From JAULZV01 sp964401885 (lineage in GTDB: Bacteria > Patescibacteriota > Minisyncoccia > Phycocordibacterales > JAACPR01), in the NCBI GenBank assembly GCA_964401885.1, contig CAYOAC010000034.1:1-7512 (forward strand): a stretch of DNA of 7,512 nucleotides, written 5' to 3'. Shown in pieces: positions 1 to 5,757 of the stretch (the stretch's first letter is position 1; the number at the start of each line of letters is the position of its first letter). The translations under genes and the position numbers were made by a program. The notes beneath the pieces are model-generated. The model worked only from the letters and a program-made list of their open reading frames with translations. It was not told the origin of the DNA and did not search any database.

Positions 1-509
1 TTCTTTTTAGATTCTTTTTTGGGTTTTTCTTCTTTTTTAGATTTTTTTACCAATTCTCCAACTTTACTTCTTAAACCTTCAGATCTAGTTATCTCACTGG
101 GTTCTAATTTTCCATCCAATACATCTTGAATTATTTGAACTAATTGTTCTCCAGTAAAGAATTTTCCAGCACCTTTAATTCCATCAATACCCCTTAATAG
201 CTCAAAAAGTTCACCGATACTTTGTACTCCTTTTATTCTATCTGCTAATTCGGGTAAAGATTCTTCTTTGGGTTTCTTTTCTTTTTTTCTTTTTTCTAAA
301 TCTCTCAGTTTTTCCTCAGCTTCAACTATTTTTCCATGAAAATTATCAATATTACTTTCTTCTTTTGATAAAACCTTGGTTTTTTCACCTTTTTCTATCG
401 CCCTAATTGATTCTTCATACTCTCTGATTGTTTGTCTCGCTTCTTCAATTTGTTGATGCAAACTATCTTGATTTGCATCAAGATTTTCCCCTGTTTCTGG
501 ACTCTTCAT
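1..509 (-). CDS. Hypothetical coiled-coil, lysine/glutamate-rich protein, C-terminus beyond window
   Basis: An open frame runs on the minus strand from ATG (507-509) to the window edge without a stop, giving 169 codons, so the 3' end is missing. I recognise no family. The first ~85 residues are hydrophilic and rich in E, K, Q and R with helical spacing (for example EEARQTIREYEESIRAIEKG), as in a coiled coil. Residues ~88-150 look like a small helical segment (ELADRIKGVQSIGELFELL, then GEQLVQIIQDVLDGKLEPSE). The visible end is a run of Lys/Glu repeats (KKSKKEEKPKKESKK). There is no signal peptide or membrane segment, so it is probably cytoplasmic. No Shine-Dalgarno sequence is seen before the ATG. 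It lies downstream of the 660-1151 gene on the same strand, but a strong hairpin separates them, so it probably has its own promoter near 560-565. Function unknown. Confidence 0.75.
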   Translation of the reverse strand, partial: MKSPETGENLDANQDSLHQQIEEARQTIREYEESIRAIEKGEKTKVLSKEESNIDNFHGKIVEAEEKLRDLEKRKKEKKPKEESLPELADRIKGVQSIGELFELLRGIDGIKGAGKFFTGEQLVQIIQDVLDGKLEPSEITRSEGLRSKVGELVKKSKKEEKPKKESKK

Positions 510-559
510 ATTAAATAAGAATTAAAAACACTTTTAATAAAATAAAACTCTCGTAATTA

Positions 560-565
560 ATTATA
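560..565 (-). promoter_or_regulatory. Candidate -10 box (TATAAT) for the left-edge gene
   Basis: The minus strand carries a perfect TATAAT about 50 bases before the ATG at 509, and downstream of the hairpin that should end transcription of the preceding gene. The -35 position at 17-bp spacing (TACATT) matches TTGACA poorly. The region is very AT-rich, so a chance match is possible. Confidence 0.35.
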
Positions 566-610
566 ACTGTTATTTTTTAATTAATGTATTATTTATCAAC
601 ATAATTAATA

Positions 611-643
611 TTAAAAGGCGGCCACGTAGTGGCCGCCTTTTAA
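611..643 (-). terminator. Rho-independent terminator after the acidic hypothetical gene
   Basis: Perfect 15-bp inverted repeat: left arm 611-625 and right arm 629-643 with a 3-base loop. The GC-rich core GGCGGCCAC/GTGGCCGCC is flanked by AAAA/TTTT. It begins 17 bases past the stop of the minus-strand gene at 660, in the right place to end its transcript. Because A and T tracts flank both sides, it could work in either direction. Confidence 0.85.
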
Positions 644-659
644 ACAAAGTCTGCATAGC

Positions 660-1151
660 TTATACAGCTTCATCAAATCTTATTGAATCCCTGCTTGGTT
701 TCTCAGGTTTTGGAACATGAGATACTCCCATCATTCTTCTGTCTTCATAAGCTTGTCTGTCTTTTGCTGTTATACCCAATATGTCAGCTTTAGTTTTAGG
801 TAAAACATCTTCATCATGATGTACTCCTAATGAGTCCTCCAAATTATCTTCTCCAATTTTTGGAATTCCATCATAATATTTACCTCCTTCTTCTACATCA
901 GCCTCCCAATTTGAGGGTTCATCTTGTATATCAAATTTACTTTTGTAATCTGATTCAGCATTTATTTCAGCTATTGGTTCATTCTTAGCATTTTTTAACC
1001 TTTCTTCCTCCTCATCTTCTCGCATCATCATTATTTCATCTGGTGATAAGTTAGCTAAACCGTCTCCCGCAAAATCTTCGATTTGTCTAAAAGTTGTTTG
1101 ATCATTACCTAAATTATTTAATGGTTCTCCCAAACCTTCTTGATAACCCAT
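660..1151 (-). CDS. Acidic hypothetical protein (163 aa)
   Basis: A complete ORF from ATG (1149-1151) to TAA (660-662). The protein is strongly acidic, with a Glu/Asp cluster near residues 44-50 (REDEEEERLKN) and many further D/E residues. It has no signal peptide, membrane segment or motif I can name. It looks like an intrinsically disordered cytoplasmic protein, with short patches such as DEIMMMRED and DRRMMGVSHVPKPEKP. It is divergently transcribed from the 45-aa basic protein at 1231 across a 79-bp region holding a palindrome, so the two may be co-regulated. A terminator follows the stop. An acidic protein facing a very basic one is suggestive, but nothing shows that they bind each other. 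Function unknown. Confidence 0.7.
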   Translation of the reverse strand: MGYQEGLGEPLNNLGNDQTTFRQIEDFAGDGLANLSPDEIMMMREDEEEERLKNAKNEPIAEINAESDYKSKFDIQDEPSNWEADVEEGGKYYDGIPKIGEDNLEDSLGVHHDEDVLPKTKADILGITAKDRQAYEDRRMMGVSHVPKPEKPSRDSIRFDEAV

Positions 1152-1169
1152 GTTTTTATTATTTAATTT

Positions 1170-1199
1170 TAAAGTACAAAATATTAGTGTTGTACTTTA
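1170..1199. promoter_or_regulatory. Palindromic candidate operator in divergent promoter region
   Basis: Perfect inverted repeat TAAAGTACAA (1170-1179) and TTGTACTTTA (1190-1199) with a 10-base spacer. The half-site centres are 20 bp apart, about two helical turns, as expected for a site bound by a homodimeric helix-turn-helix regulator. It lies midway between the divergent starts at 1151 (-) and 1231 (+). There is no T-run after it and it sits ahead of both genes, so a terminator is unlikely. The regulator is not in the window. Confidence 0.5.
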
Positions 1200-1217
1200 T
1201 TTTTATAAAAAAACATA

Positions 1218-1223
1218 TATAAT
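1218..1223 (+). promoter_or_regulatory. -10 box 7 bases before the 45-aa gene start
   Basis: TATAAT at 1218-1223 is followed by 7 bases and then the ATG at 1231. Transcription from this box would be expected to start at or next to the A of the ATG, giving a leaderless mRNA; there is no Shine-Dalgarno sequence. The -35 element is not convincing, because the nearby TTGTAC at 1190-1195 is 22 bp away. The stretch is AT-rich, which lowers confidence. Confidence 0.45.
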
Positions 1224-1230
1224 ATAGTTT

Positions 1231-1368
1231 ATGGCAAAAAGAGATGCAGTAAACACAAAAAATAAGACATCAAGATCAAAAAAAACCAAAAAAAGATTGG
1301 CGATCAAAAAAGTGATGCTTACAGCAAAAGCTGACAAATTAAAAAAAGGAAGAAGTAAGTGTAAATAA
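1231..1368 (+). CDS. Small, highly basic protein (45 aa)
   Basis: ATG at 1231 to TAA at 1366-1368 encodes 45 residues. About 18 are Lys or Arg and only two are acidic (both Asp), so the protein is extremely basic. It begins MAKRDAVNTKNKTSRSKKTK and ends KKGRSKCK. There is no hydrophobic stretch, so it should be cytosolic and bind nucleic acid or ribosomes. Its reality is supported by tight punctuation: a TATAAT box 7 bases before the ATG and a 15-bp hairpin terminator starting directly after the stop. I do not recognise a family. A ribosome-associated or nucleoid-type peptide is possible, but it does not look like bTHX or another small ribosomal protein I know. It is divergent to the acidic gene at 660-1151 and shares its palindromic intergenic region. 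Confidence 0.7.
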   Translation: MAKRDAVNTKNKTSRSKKTKKRLAIKKVMLTAKADKLKKGRSKCK

Positions 1369-1402
1369 GAAAAACACCACCCTCAAAAGGGTGGTGTTTT
1401 TC
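1369..1402 (+). terminator. Rho-independent terminator after the 45-aa gene
   Basis: Perfect 15-bp inverted repeat: 1369-1383 and 1388-1402 with a CAAA loop. The core is CACCACCCT/AGGGTGGTG, followed by five T. It begins immediately after the TAA at 1366-1368. Confidence 0.88.
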
Positions 1403-1413
1403 TTTATAAACAT

Positions 1414-1422
1414 TGTTATACT
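1414..1422 (+). promoter_or_regulatory. Extended -10 promoter for the VanY-type gene
   Basis: TGTTATACT is an extended -10 element (TG-N-TATACT) with its -10 hexamer at 1417-1422. Only 6 bases separate it from the ATG at 1429, so the predicted transcript starts at the start codon. It lies just past the upstream terminator, so it must serve this gene alone. No Shine-Dalgarno sequence is present. Confidence 0.55.
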
Positions 1423-1428
1423 ACCTGC

Positions 1429-2300
1429 ATGAACAATCCGATTAGCATTAAAAAACCTTTAATTATAGGTCTTATTACAATAATAACATTATCTGTTGGT
1501 TATGGATCTGTTTTTTCTTATAAAACATATAAAAAACTAAAATATACAGAAAATCAATTTTCCTCATCGACAAATGCATTTGAAGTAAAAATCTCTGATT
1601 TAGAAACCTATTTAAATGATCTACAAAAAGAAAATGAAGAGATAACAAGTTATTTAAGTGATGAACAGAAAAAAAATATAGACTTAGAAAAACTAAAAAA
1701 GAAAAATGAAAGAAAGATAGACACCCTAGAGAAATTAACTACTATCGATCCGGAACTTTTAAAAAAATATTCCAAAGTATTCTTCTTAAGTGAAAACTAT
1801 ACCCCACCAGAATTGGAAGATGTAAAAACTAAATATAAAATAAACCCTGAAAAAGATTTAAAAATCTTAGAAGATGTGTCGCCATTTTTACATAAACTAT
1901 TAGAAAATGCGGAAGAAGATGATTTAAATTTGAGAGTAATATCTTCCTATAGATCTTTTGAAAATCAGACAAAATTGAAATCAGCATATACACAGACATA
2001 TGGTTCTGGATCAAATCAATTTTCGGCANNNNNNNNNNTGTTGATTTTGGAACGCCTGAAGTTACAGGTGCTTATATGTCCTTTGAAAGCACTAAAGAAT
2101 TCGCATGGCTTAAAGATAATGCCCATAGATACGGCTTTATAATGTCTTACCCAAAATCTAATATCTACTATCAATATGAACCTTGGCACTGGAGATTTGT
2201 TGGGGAAGATCTTGCAGAAGATCTCCACGACGATAAGAAAAATTTTTACGAATTAGACCAAAGAGAAATCGATAAATATTTGATTAAAATATTTGATTAA
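1429..2300 (+). CDS. D-alanyl-D-alanine carboxypeptidase, VanY/M15 family, broken by an assembly gap
   Basis: A zinc peptidase that trims the terminal D-Ala from peptidoglycan stem peptides outside the membrane. Residues 10-31 form an N-terminal membrane anchor and ~41-105 a coiled coil. The catalytic domain follows, with VISSYRSFENQ at 170-180 typical of VanY. After residue 200 there are 10 N. The frame then shifts by one and the same domain resumes at 2040: VDFGTP, whose Asp is the second zinc ligand, and later YEPWHWRFVG, holding the catalytic Glu and the third ligand His. The SxHxxG motif with the first zinc His must lie in the gap. The two halves fit one gene if the missing length is 2 modulo 3; about 35 bases (some 11-12 residues) fits the family. 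The frame break is therefore an assembly artefact, not a pseudogene. The C-terminus (DQREIDKYLIKIFD) looks complete. The gene is monocistronic, with its own promoter and terminator. Confidence 0.9.
2029..2038. other. Assembly gap (10 N) inside the VanY-type gene
   Basis: Ten N of placeholder length. The reading frame on either side differs, so the true missing sequence is not 10 bases. It should contain the codons for the SxHxxGxA part of the VanY zinc site. Confidence 0.97.
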
Positions 2301-2305
2301 AATAC

Positions 2306-2340
2306 AAAAAGCGGAGCGGCCAAAGGCCGCTCCGCTTTTT
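2306..2340. terminator. Bidirectional terminator between convergent genes
   Basis: Perfect 16-bp inverted repeat: 2306-2321 and 2325-2340 with an AAA loop. The GC core GCGGAGCGGCC/GGCCGCTCCGC is flanked by AAAAA and TTTTTT. It sits 5 bases after the VanY-type stop (2300) and 8 bases from the YceI stop (2349, minus strand), so it can end transcription from both sides. Confidence 0.9.
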
Positions 2341-2348
2341 TGTATAAA

Positions 2349-3044
2349 TTAGTTAAAAATATCTCTATCTTTTTTTATAACACCTTCAACCAAGATTCTA
2401 ACATCACTTAAGACTGGTCCATATTTCATACCAAAATCTGCAATATTTATCTTAGTATCAATATTAAATTTTGTTCCACCATCCAACTGATTTATTGAGA
2501 CAGGTATGGAAAGATTTTTAGTTATACCTAACATACTAATTTCTGTAAGGGCTTTTGTCGAAGTTCCATTTGTTTTTTCTATAGACTTAACAGCAATAGA
2601 AACAATTGGATATTTTTCCATATTAAAAAAATCAGCACTTTTTAGATGGATATCTAATTTTTCACTTTCCGTTTTTATAGAATCAACATCTATCGATATA
2701 ACAGATCCAACAGGATTACCTTGTCCATCGAATGCAACATCTATCTTCATATTATCAAAAGTTCCAATATGTTGTCCTCCTGGCTTATATCCAATAAATT
2801 GAAATTTTAAACTCTTAGAGTCTATAGAATATTTACCATTTGAATCAACAGCCCAGATACCGTTAACTCTAGTGATATTATTTTCTGAATCAACTGCAAT
2901 CTTCGGTGATTTAACATCTTCAGGATCAACAGTTTTTGATTCTTCTATCTTTGATAGTTCTATTCTGTTTTTTTGATCTTTAATAAAAACATATCCGCTA
3001 ATTAAGATAAGAATTACTAAAATTCCAAGTATTATTTTTTTCAT
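2349..3044 (-). CDS. Membrane-anchored YceI-like domain protein
   Basis: 231 residues. Residues ~3-21 are an uncleaved signal anchor or signal peptide with no lipobox Cys. Residues ~22-60 are a polar linker. A YceI-like domain (PF04264) spans ~63-224 and shows the family pattern: WAVDSNGKYSIDSKSLKFQF, GGQHIGTF, SVISIDVDSIKTESEKLDIH, LKSADFFNMEKYPIVSI, LGITKNLSIPV and the final strand LSDVRILVEG. YceI proteins are lipocalin-like barrels that bind long isoprenoid or amphiphilic ligands in the envelope. The ligand here cannot be told from sequence, and the PGGQHIGTF stretch matches the usual H...G.F site. It lies 58 bp downstream of cohesin gene 2 on the same strand but has its own extended -10 box, so it may be read both from the upstream run and independently. 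A terminator follows. Confidence 0.85.
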   Translation of the reverse strand: MKKIILGILVILILISGYVFIKDQKNRIELSKIEESKTVDPEDVKSPKIAVDSENNITRVNGIWAVDSNGKYSIDSKSLKFQFIGYKPGGQHIGTFDNMKIDVAFDGQGNPVGSVISIDVDSIKTESEKLDIHLKSADFFNMEKYPIVSIAVKSIEKTNGTSTKALTEISMLGITKNLSIPVSINQLDGGTKFNIDTKINIADFGMKYGPVLSDVRILVEGVIKKDRDIFN

Positions 3045-3052
3045 AGATATAA

Positions 3053-3061
3053 ATTATACCA
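3053..3061 (-). promoter_or_regulatory. Extended -10 promoter immediately before the YceI gene
   Basis: On the minus strand TGGTATAAT (3061 down to 3053) is a consensus extended -10 (TG-N-TATAAT). Only 8 bases separate it from the ATG at 3044, so its transcript would be leaderless or nearly so. No Shine-Dalgarno sequence is visible. Confidence 0.55.
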
Positions 3062-3102
3062 TCTATATCAAAAGAACATTAAATGTTATTCGAATTGGTA
3101 TC

Positions 3103-4839
3103 TTAAATAAATTCCTCACCTTTTTTAACTTTTTTGGATGTCTTTTTATTTTTTATCCTTAAAGAGATAACTTTCTCTGTATTTTTAAGGTTTTGCAACA
3201 AATCTCCAAATATTACCGACTCAATTTCATCATTTTGTATTCTTTTATTTATTTTTGTCACGTAAATATCTTCTAAAACAGAATCTTTTAAATTTTCTAT
3301 TGTTCTTATAATTTCTTTCTTTATTCTTCTTATTTTTCTATTTTTTTCTTTGTATTCTTTTTTAAGAATAAAGAGGATAAATATAAAGTAAATAATTATA
3401 GCTAATACAATTATGGAAATAATAATTATATTTTTAAATTCTTTAACAAAACCTAGATAGTTAGGACTTATTTTAATATTAATCTTGTCCGATGAAACAC
3501 TGTACAGCGTATCTTTAATGAATATTTTTACATACATATTAAACTTCCCCGTTTCTTCAATGTCATTAATTACAAAATAAAATGAACCGTCATTTCTAGT
3601 TATTCCATTATATGTTTTAATATTTCCGTCTTTTGATTCAAAATATAATTCAATTTTAGAATCAATATAACTTGAAATTCCTTCTATATTTATGTTATTT
3701 CCCTTTATTATTGAATCAGGATATTTGGTTATTTTGGGAATTTCAAATGTTGGGAAGTTAATTGTTAAATTTGATTTAGTCGAATTCTCAGCTTCATCAA
3801 AAGCTTCAACATTTATTTGTTTAACCCCAGAATAATCAGCTGGGAAGACGAATATTGCACTACCTTCTTTGTCGATATCTTTTATTTCAATATTTTCTTT
3901 CCCTTCTGTAGATAATATGTATTTTGAAATATAAGAAGTTTTATCATATGTACTTAATTTCATTTGATAAAAACCTGAGTCGAGTACTTCGTATGAAAGA
4001 TCTATTTTTTCTGGGGGTGTATTATCTATTTTTATCTTTTTATGTGCAGCCTTACTCCATCCATCAGAAGTTTGATATTTTGCATGGAAATACCATATAC
4101 CATCATTTAAGCCTTCAATTGTTTTAGATTCTATCAATGAATTATATAAAATAGAAGGATCTGAGTTTGATTTAGAATCAAATAAAGTTTTTAAAGCAAC
4201 GGCATTATTAGGGGCATCCCAAGAAAAAGTTGTTTTATCTGCCTTGTACCAAATATCTGAATTTGGAGTGTCTGAAGAATAAATATCAAGTGTTTTTAAA
4301 ACAACTGGTTTTGTATTGTTATTATCATCTATAATCGACGGAGGAGTAACCATAATATTAGAAGAAATGTTTATTGTCGTACCAGATTTATTTTTCAAAA
4401 CATCTGTACCTAAACCATCGTTTGCTCTAACATTTGCTGACTGAAAAGAAACTTGTGCTGTTCCATTTTTAATAGCCTTCATCGAAACACTCAAAACTTT
4501 ACCACTACTTCCGACATATCCTGGATTGGTAACACCACCATTAAAAGATATAGCTCCCTTTGAATAGGTTGGTTGTTCAACCCAGAGATTCAAAATAGAA
4601 CCCGCAGTGTTTACCGATTGTATTTCTAACATATCAGAAGATACAGAAATAATCCCCTCAACATTGTTTATAGAATCACCAGAGGAATTTACAAAAACAG
4701 TAGAAGTAACAACATCCCCTACTGTTACGTTTAAATTATTAGAATCAATAGAAAGATTTGCAGCATAACTTATATTTATAAACAGAAACGAAAAAAATAT
4801 ATTCAGAAGAATTATTTTTTTAAAATTATTTTTTTCCAT
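3103..4839 (-). CDS. Cohesin-domain surface protein 2 with Ig-like domains, C-terminal membrane anchor and cytoplasmic tail
   Basis: 578 residues. A signal peptide covers 1-26 (ending NISYA). A cohesin-like domain spans ~27-160 with family landmarks: GDVVTSTVFVNSSGDSINNV, EGIISVSSDMLEIQSVNTAG, SILNLW, SKGAISFNGG and RANDGLGTDVL. Residues ~190-275 form a segment with WYKADKTTFSWDAP and GIWYFHAKYQTSDGWS, resembling Ig/fibronectin-like modules, then DNTPP and an Ig-like domain (~272-362). A further beta-rich, carboxypeptidase-regulatory-like domain spans ~366-458 (NDGSFYFVINDIEETGKF). A transmembrane helix lies at ~470-492, followed by an 86-residue, Lys/Arg-rich helical tail predicted in the cytoplasm. 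Cohesins bind dockerins, and a dockerin protein is encoded just upstream. The start overlaps the stop of cohesin gene 1 by 14 bp, so translation is probably coupled. It shares clear similarity with cohesin protein 1, indicating duplication. The anchor topology is inferred from hydrophobicity. Confidence 0.82.
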   Translation of the reverse strand: MEKNNFKKIILLNIFFSFLFINISYAANLSIDSNNLNVTVGDVVTSTVFVNSSGDSINNVEGIISVSSDMLEIQSVNTAGSILNLWVEQPTYSKGAISFNGGVTNPGYVGSSGKVLSVSMKAIKNGTAQVSFQSANVRANDGLGTDVLKNKSGTTINISSNIMVTPPSIIDDNNNTKPVVLKTLDIYSSDTPNSDIWYKADKTTFSWDAPNNAVALKTLFDSKSNSDPSILYNSLIESKTIEGLNDGIWYFHAKYQTSDGWSKAAHKKIKIDNTPPEKIDLSYEVLDSGFYQMKLSTYDKTSYISKYILSTEGKENIEIKDIDKEGSAIFVFPADYSGVKQINVEAFDEAENSTKSNLTINFPTFEIPKITKYPDSIIKGNNINIEGISSYIDSKIELYFESKDGNIKTYNGITRNDGSFYFVINDIEETGKFNMYVKIFIKDTLYSVSSDKINIKISPNYLGFVKEFKNIIIISIIVLAIIIYFIFILFILKKEYKEKNRKIRRIKKEIIRTIENLKDSVLEDIYVTKINKRIQNDEIESVIFGDLLQNLKNTEKVISLRIKNKKTSKKVKKGEEFI

Positions 4840-5686
4840 TTTTTCTTTTTTTAAAAAGTTTTGAGATAAAGAATACTATAAATAATATTACTATAGAAAT
4901 TGATACTGCCAACCAATTAATTGAATTATCCAAAACGTCTATCTCTGAAACACGAACATTGCCGGCATTATCTATTGCCTTAACTGTAATTTTTCCCTTA
5001 AGACTTTGATCCTGTAAAACATAAGTGTTGCCAGAACGTACACTTTGATTATTATTTTCAATTACTTCATATCTATTTAATCCAGATTCATTATCTGTAG
5101 TATTAAAGCTCGCAAAGTATTTTCCATCAAAAATACTATTATCTTGACCAATTATAATTTCAAAATCTTTAGGTGAATTTTTGTCTTCAGAAATAAGTTT
5201 TTCTAAATCATTTCTATTTTTATTGTCCGACTCTGAAATCTCAAAAGTTTTATCTAATTTATCTACTTTCAGCTTTGTTCCTATTCCATTATTCAAAAAG
5301 ACTTCAATAGATTCAGATGAGAAAATAACATTTTTTGAAGAGTTAGGTGTTATTGCGATAGAAAATATTTTCAATCTAGCCCCAAAAAAACCTGCAGGAG
5401 AGCCACCTACAAAAGATATTTCACCTTTTGAGAAAGATGGTTTATTTGGCCATAAATCAAAAATAGAATTTGCTGTTGTAATAGTTTTTATATCATAGTC
5501 TCCACTTACATTTATTGTTCCTTCTATGGCATTTATTTCATTTTCATCAGAATTAAGATACACATCCAAAATTACAGTATCTCCTTGAGGTATTTTTTCT
5601 ATTTGTTTTCCTATTTCAATATTCATTGCACTAGAACTAAGAGGAAGCAAAAACAAACATATTGTAAAAAATATAATAATACGCAT
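4826..5686 (-). CDS. Cohesin-domain surface protein 1 with C-terminal membrane anchor
   Basis: 286 residues. A signal peptide covers 1-20 (ending LSSSA). A cohesin-like domain spans ~21-152 and parallels that of the next gene: NEINAIEGTINVSGDYDIKT, TANSIFDLWPNKPSFSKGEI, SFVGG, then NNGIGTKL. A short linker leads to an Ig-like domain at ~172-253 (NTTDNESGLNRYEV, GKITVKAIDNAGNVRV). A transmembrane helix at ~257-276 is followed by a short basic tail (KLFKKRKNGKK), so the cohesin should face outside. Unlike its neighbour it has one Ig-like module and almost no cytoplasmic tail. The expected partner is the dockerin protein encoded upstream. Its 3' end overlaps the next gene by 14 bp. No strong Shine-Dalgarno sequence precedes the ATG at 5686. 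The start is chosen because it gives the full signal peptide, but sequence upstream is interrupted by a gap. Confidence 0.82.
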   Translation of the reverse strand: MRIIIFFTICLFLLPLSSSAMNIEIGKQIEKIPQGDTVILDVYLNSDENEINAIEGTINVSGDYDIKTITTANSIFDLWPNKPSFSKGEISFVGGSPAGFFGARLKIFSIAITPNSSKNVIFSSESIEVFLNNGIGTKLKVDKLDKTFEISESDNKNRNDLEKLISEDKNSPKDFEIIIGQDNSIFDGKYFASFNTTDNESGLNRYEVIENNNQSVRSGNTYVLQDQSLKGKITVKAIDNAGNVRVSEIDVLDNSINWLAVSISIVILFIVFFISKLFKKRKNGKK

Positions 5687-5707
5687 CTCGGTTCATTTAT
5701 GATGCTT

Positions 5708-5717
5708 NNNNNNNNNN
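5708..5717. other. Assembly gap (10 N) upstream of cohesin gene 1
   Basis: Ten N of placeholder length between the start of a lost gene (5757) and cohesin gene 1. The true missing length is unknown and could be a whole gene body. Confidence 0.97.
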
Positions 5718-5757
5718 AAAATATTATATTTTTGTTTTTAAGTATTATTTTTTTCAT
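5718..5757 (-). CDS. Start of a further gene, lost in the assembly gap
   Basis: ATG at 5755-5757 overlaps the TGA stop of the dockerin gene as ATGA, a classic coupled start. A Shine-Dalgarno AAGGA lies 8 bases before it. The 13 visible codons read MKKIILKNKNIIF, a basic start turning hydrophobic, as in a signal peptide or membrane anchor; the frame then enters the 10-N gap. On the far side (5693-5707) one frame reads KHHK followed by TGA, which could be the gene's last codons, but the frame cannot be proven. The body is not in the assembly. Given the neighbours, another secreted or membrane-anchored surface protein is the best guess. Confidence 0.55.

Noticed and set aside
2039..2142. Extension of the VanY-type frame past the gap (ending at 2142)
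   Set aside because: After the N run this frame gives unrelated residues, while the other frame gives clear VanY motifs; the N count does not preserve frame.
2076..2300. Separate 74-residue plus-strand gene starting at an internal ATG
   Set aside because: It is the C-terminal part of the VanY-type catalytic domain; coding continues upstream of this ATG (VDFGTP...) to the gap.
2506..2802. 98-residue plus-strand frame opposite the YceI gene
   Set aside because: Antisense to a well-supported domain; its composition is what reverse-complemented YceI codons give.
3076..3088. AACAT-TAA-ATGTT inverted repeat as a terminator after cohesin gene 2
   Set aside because: Only 5-bp AT-rich arms and no T-run; expected by chance in this composition.
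5181..5498. 105-residue plus-strand frame opposite cohesin gene 1
   Set aside because: Antisense to a gene with a clear signal peptide, cohesin domain and anchor; no promoter or ribosome site.
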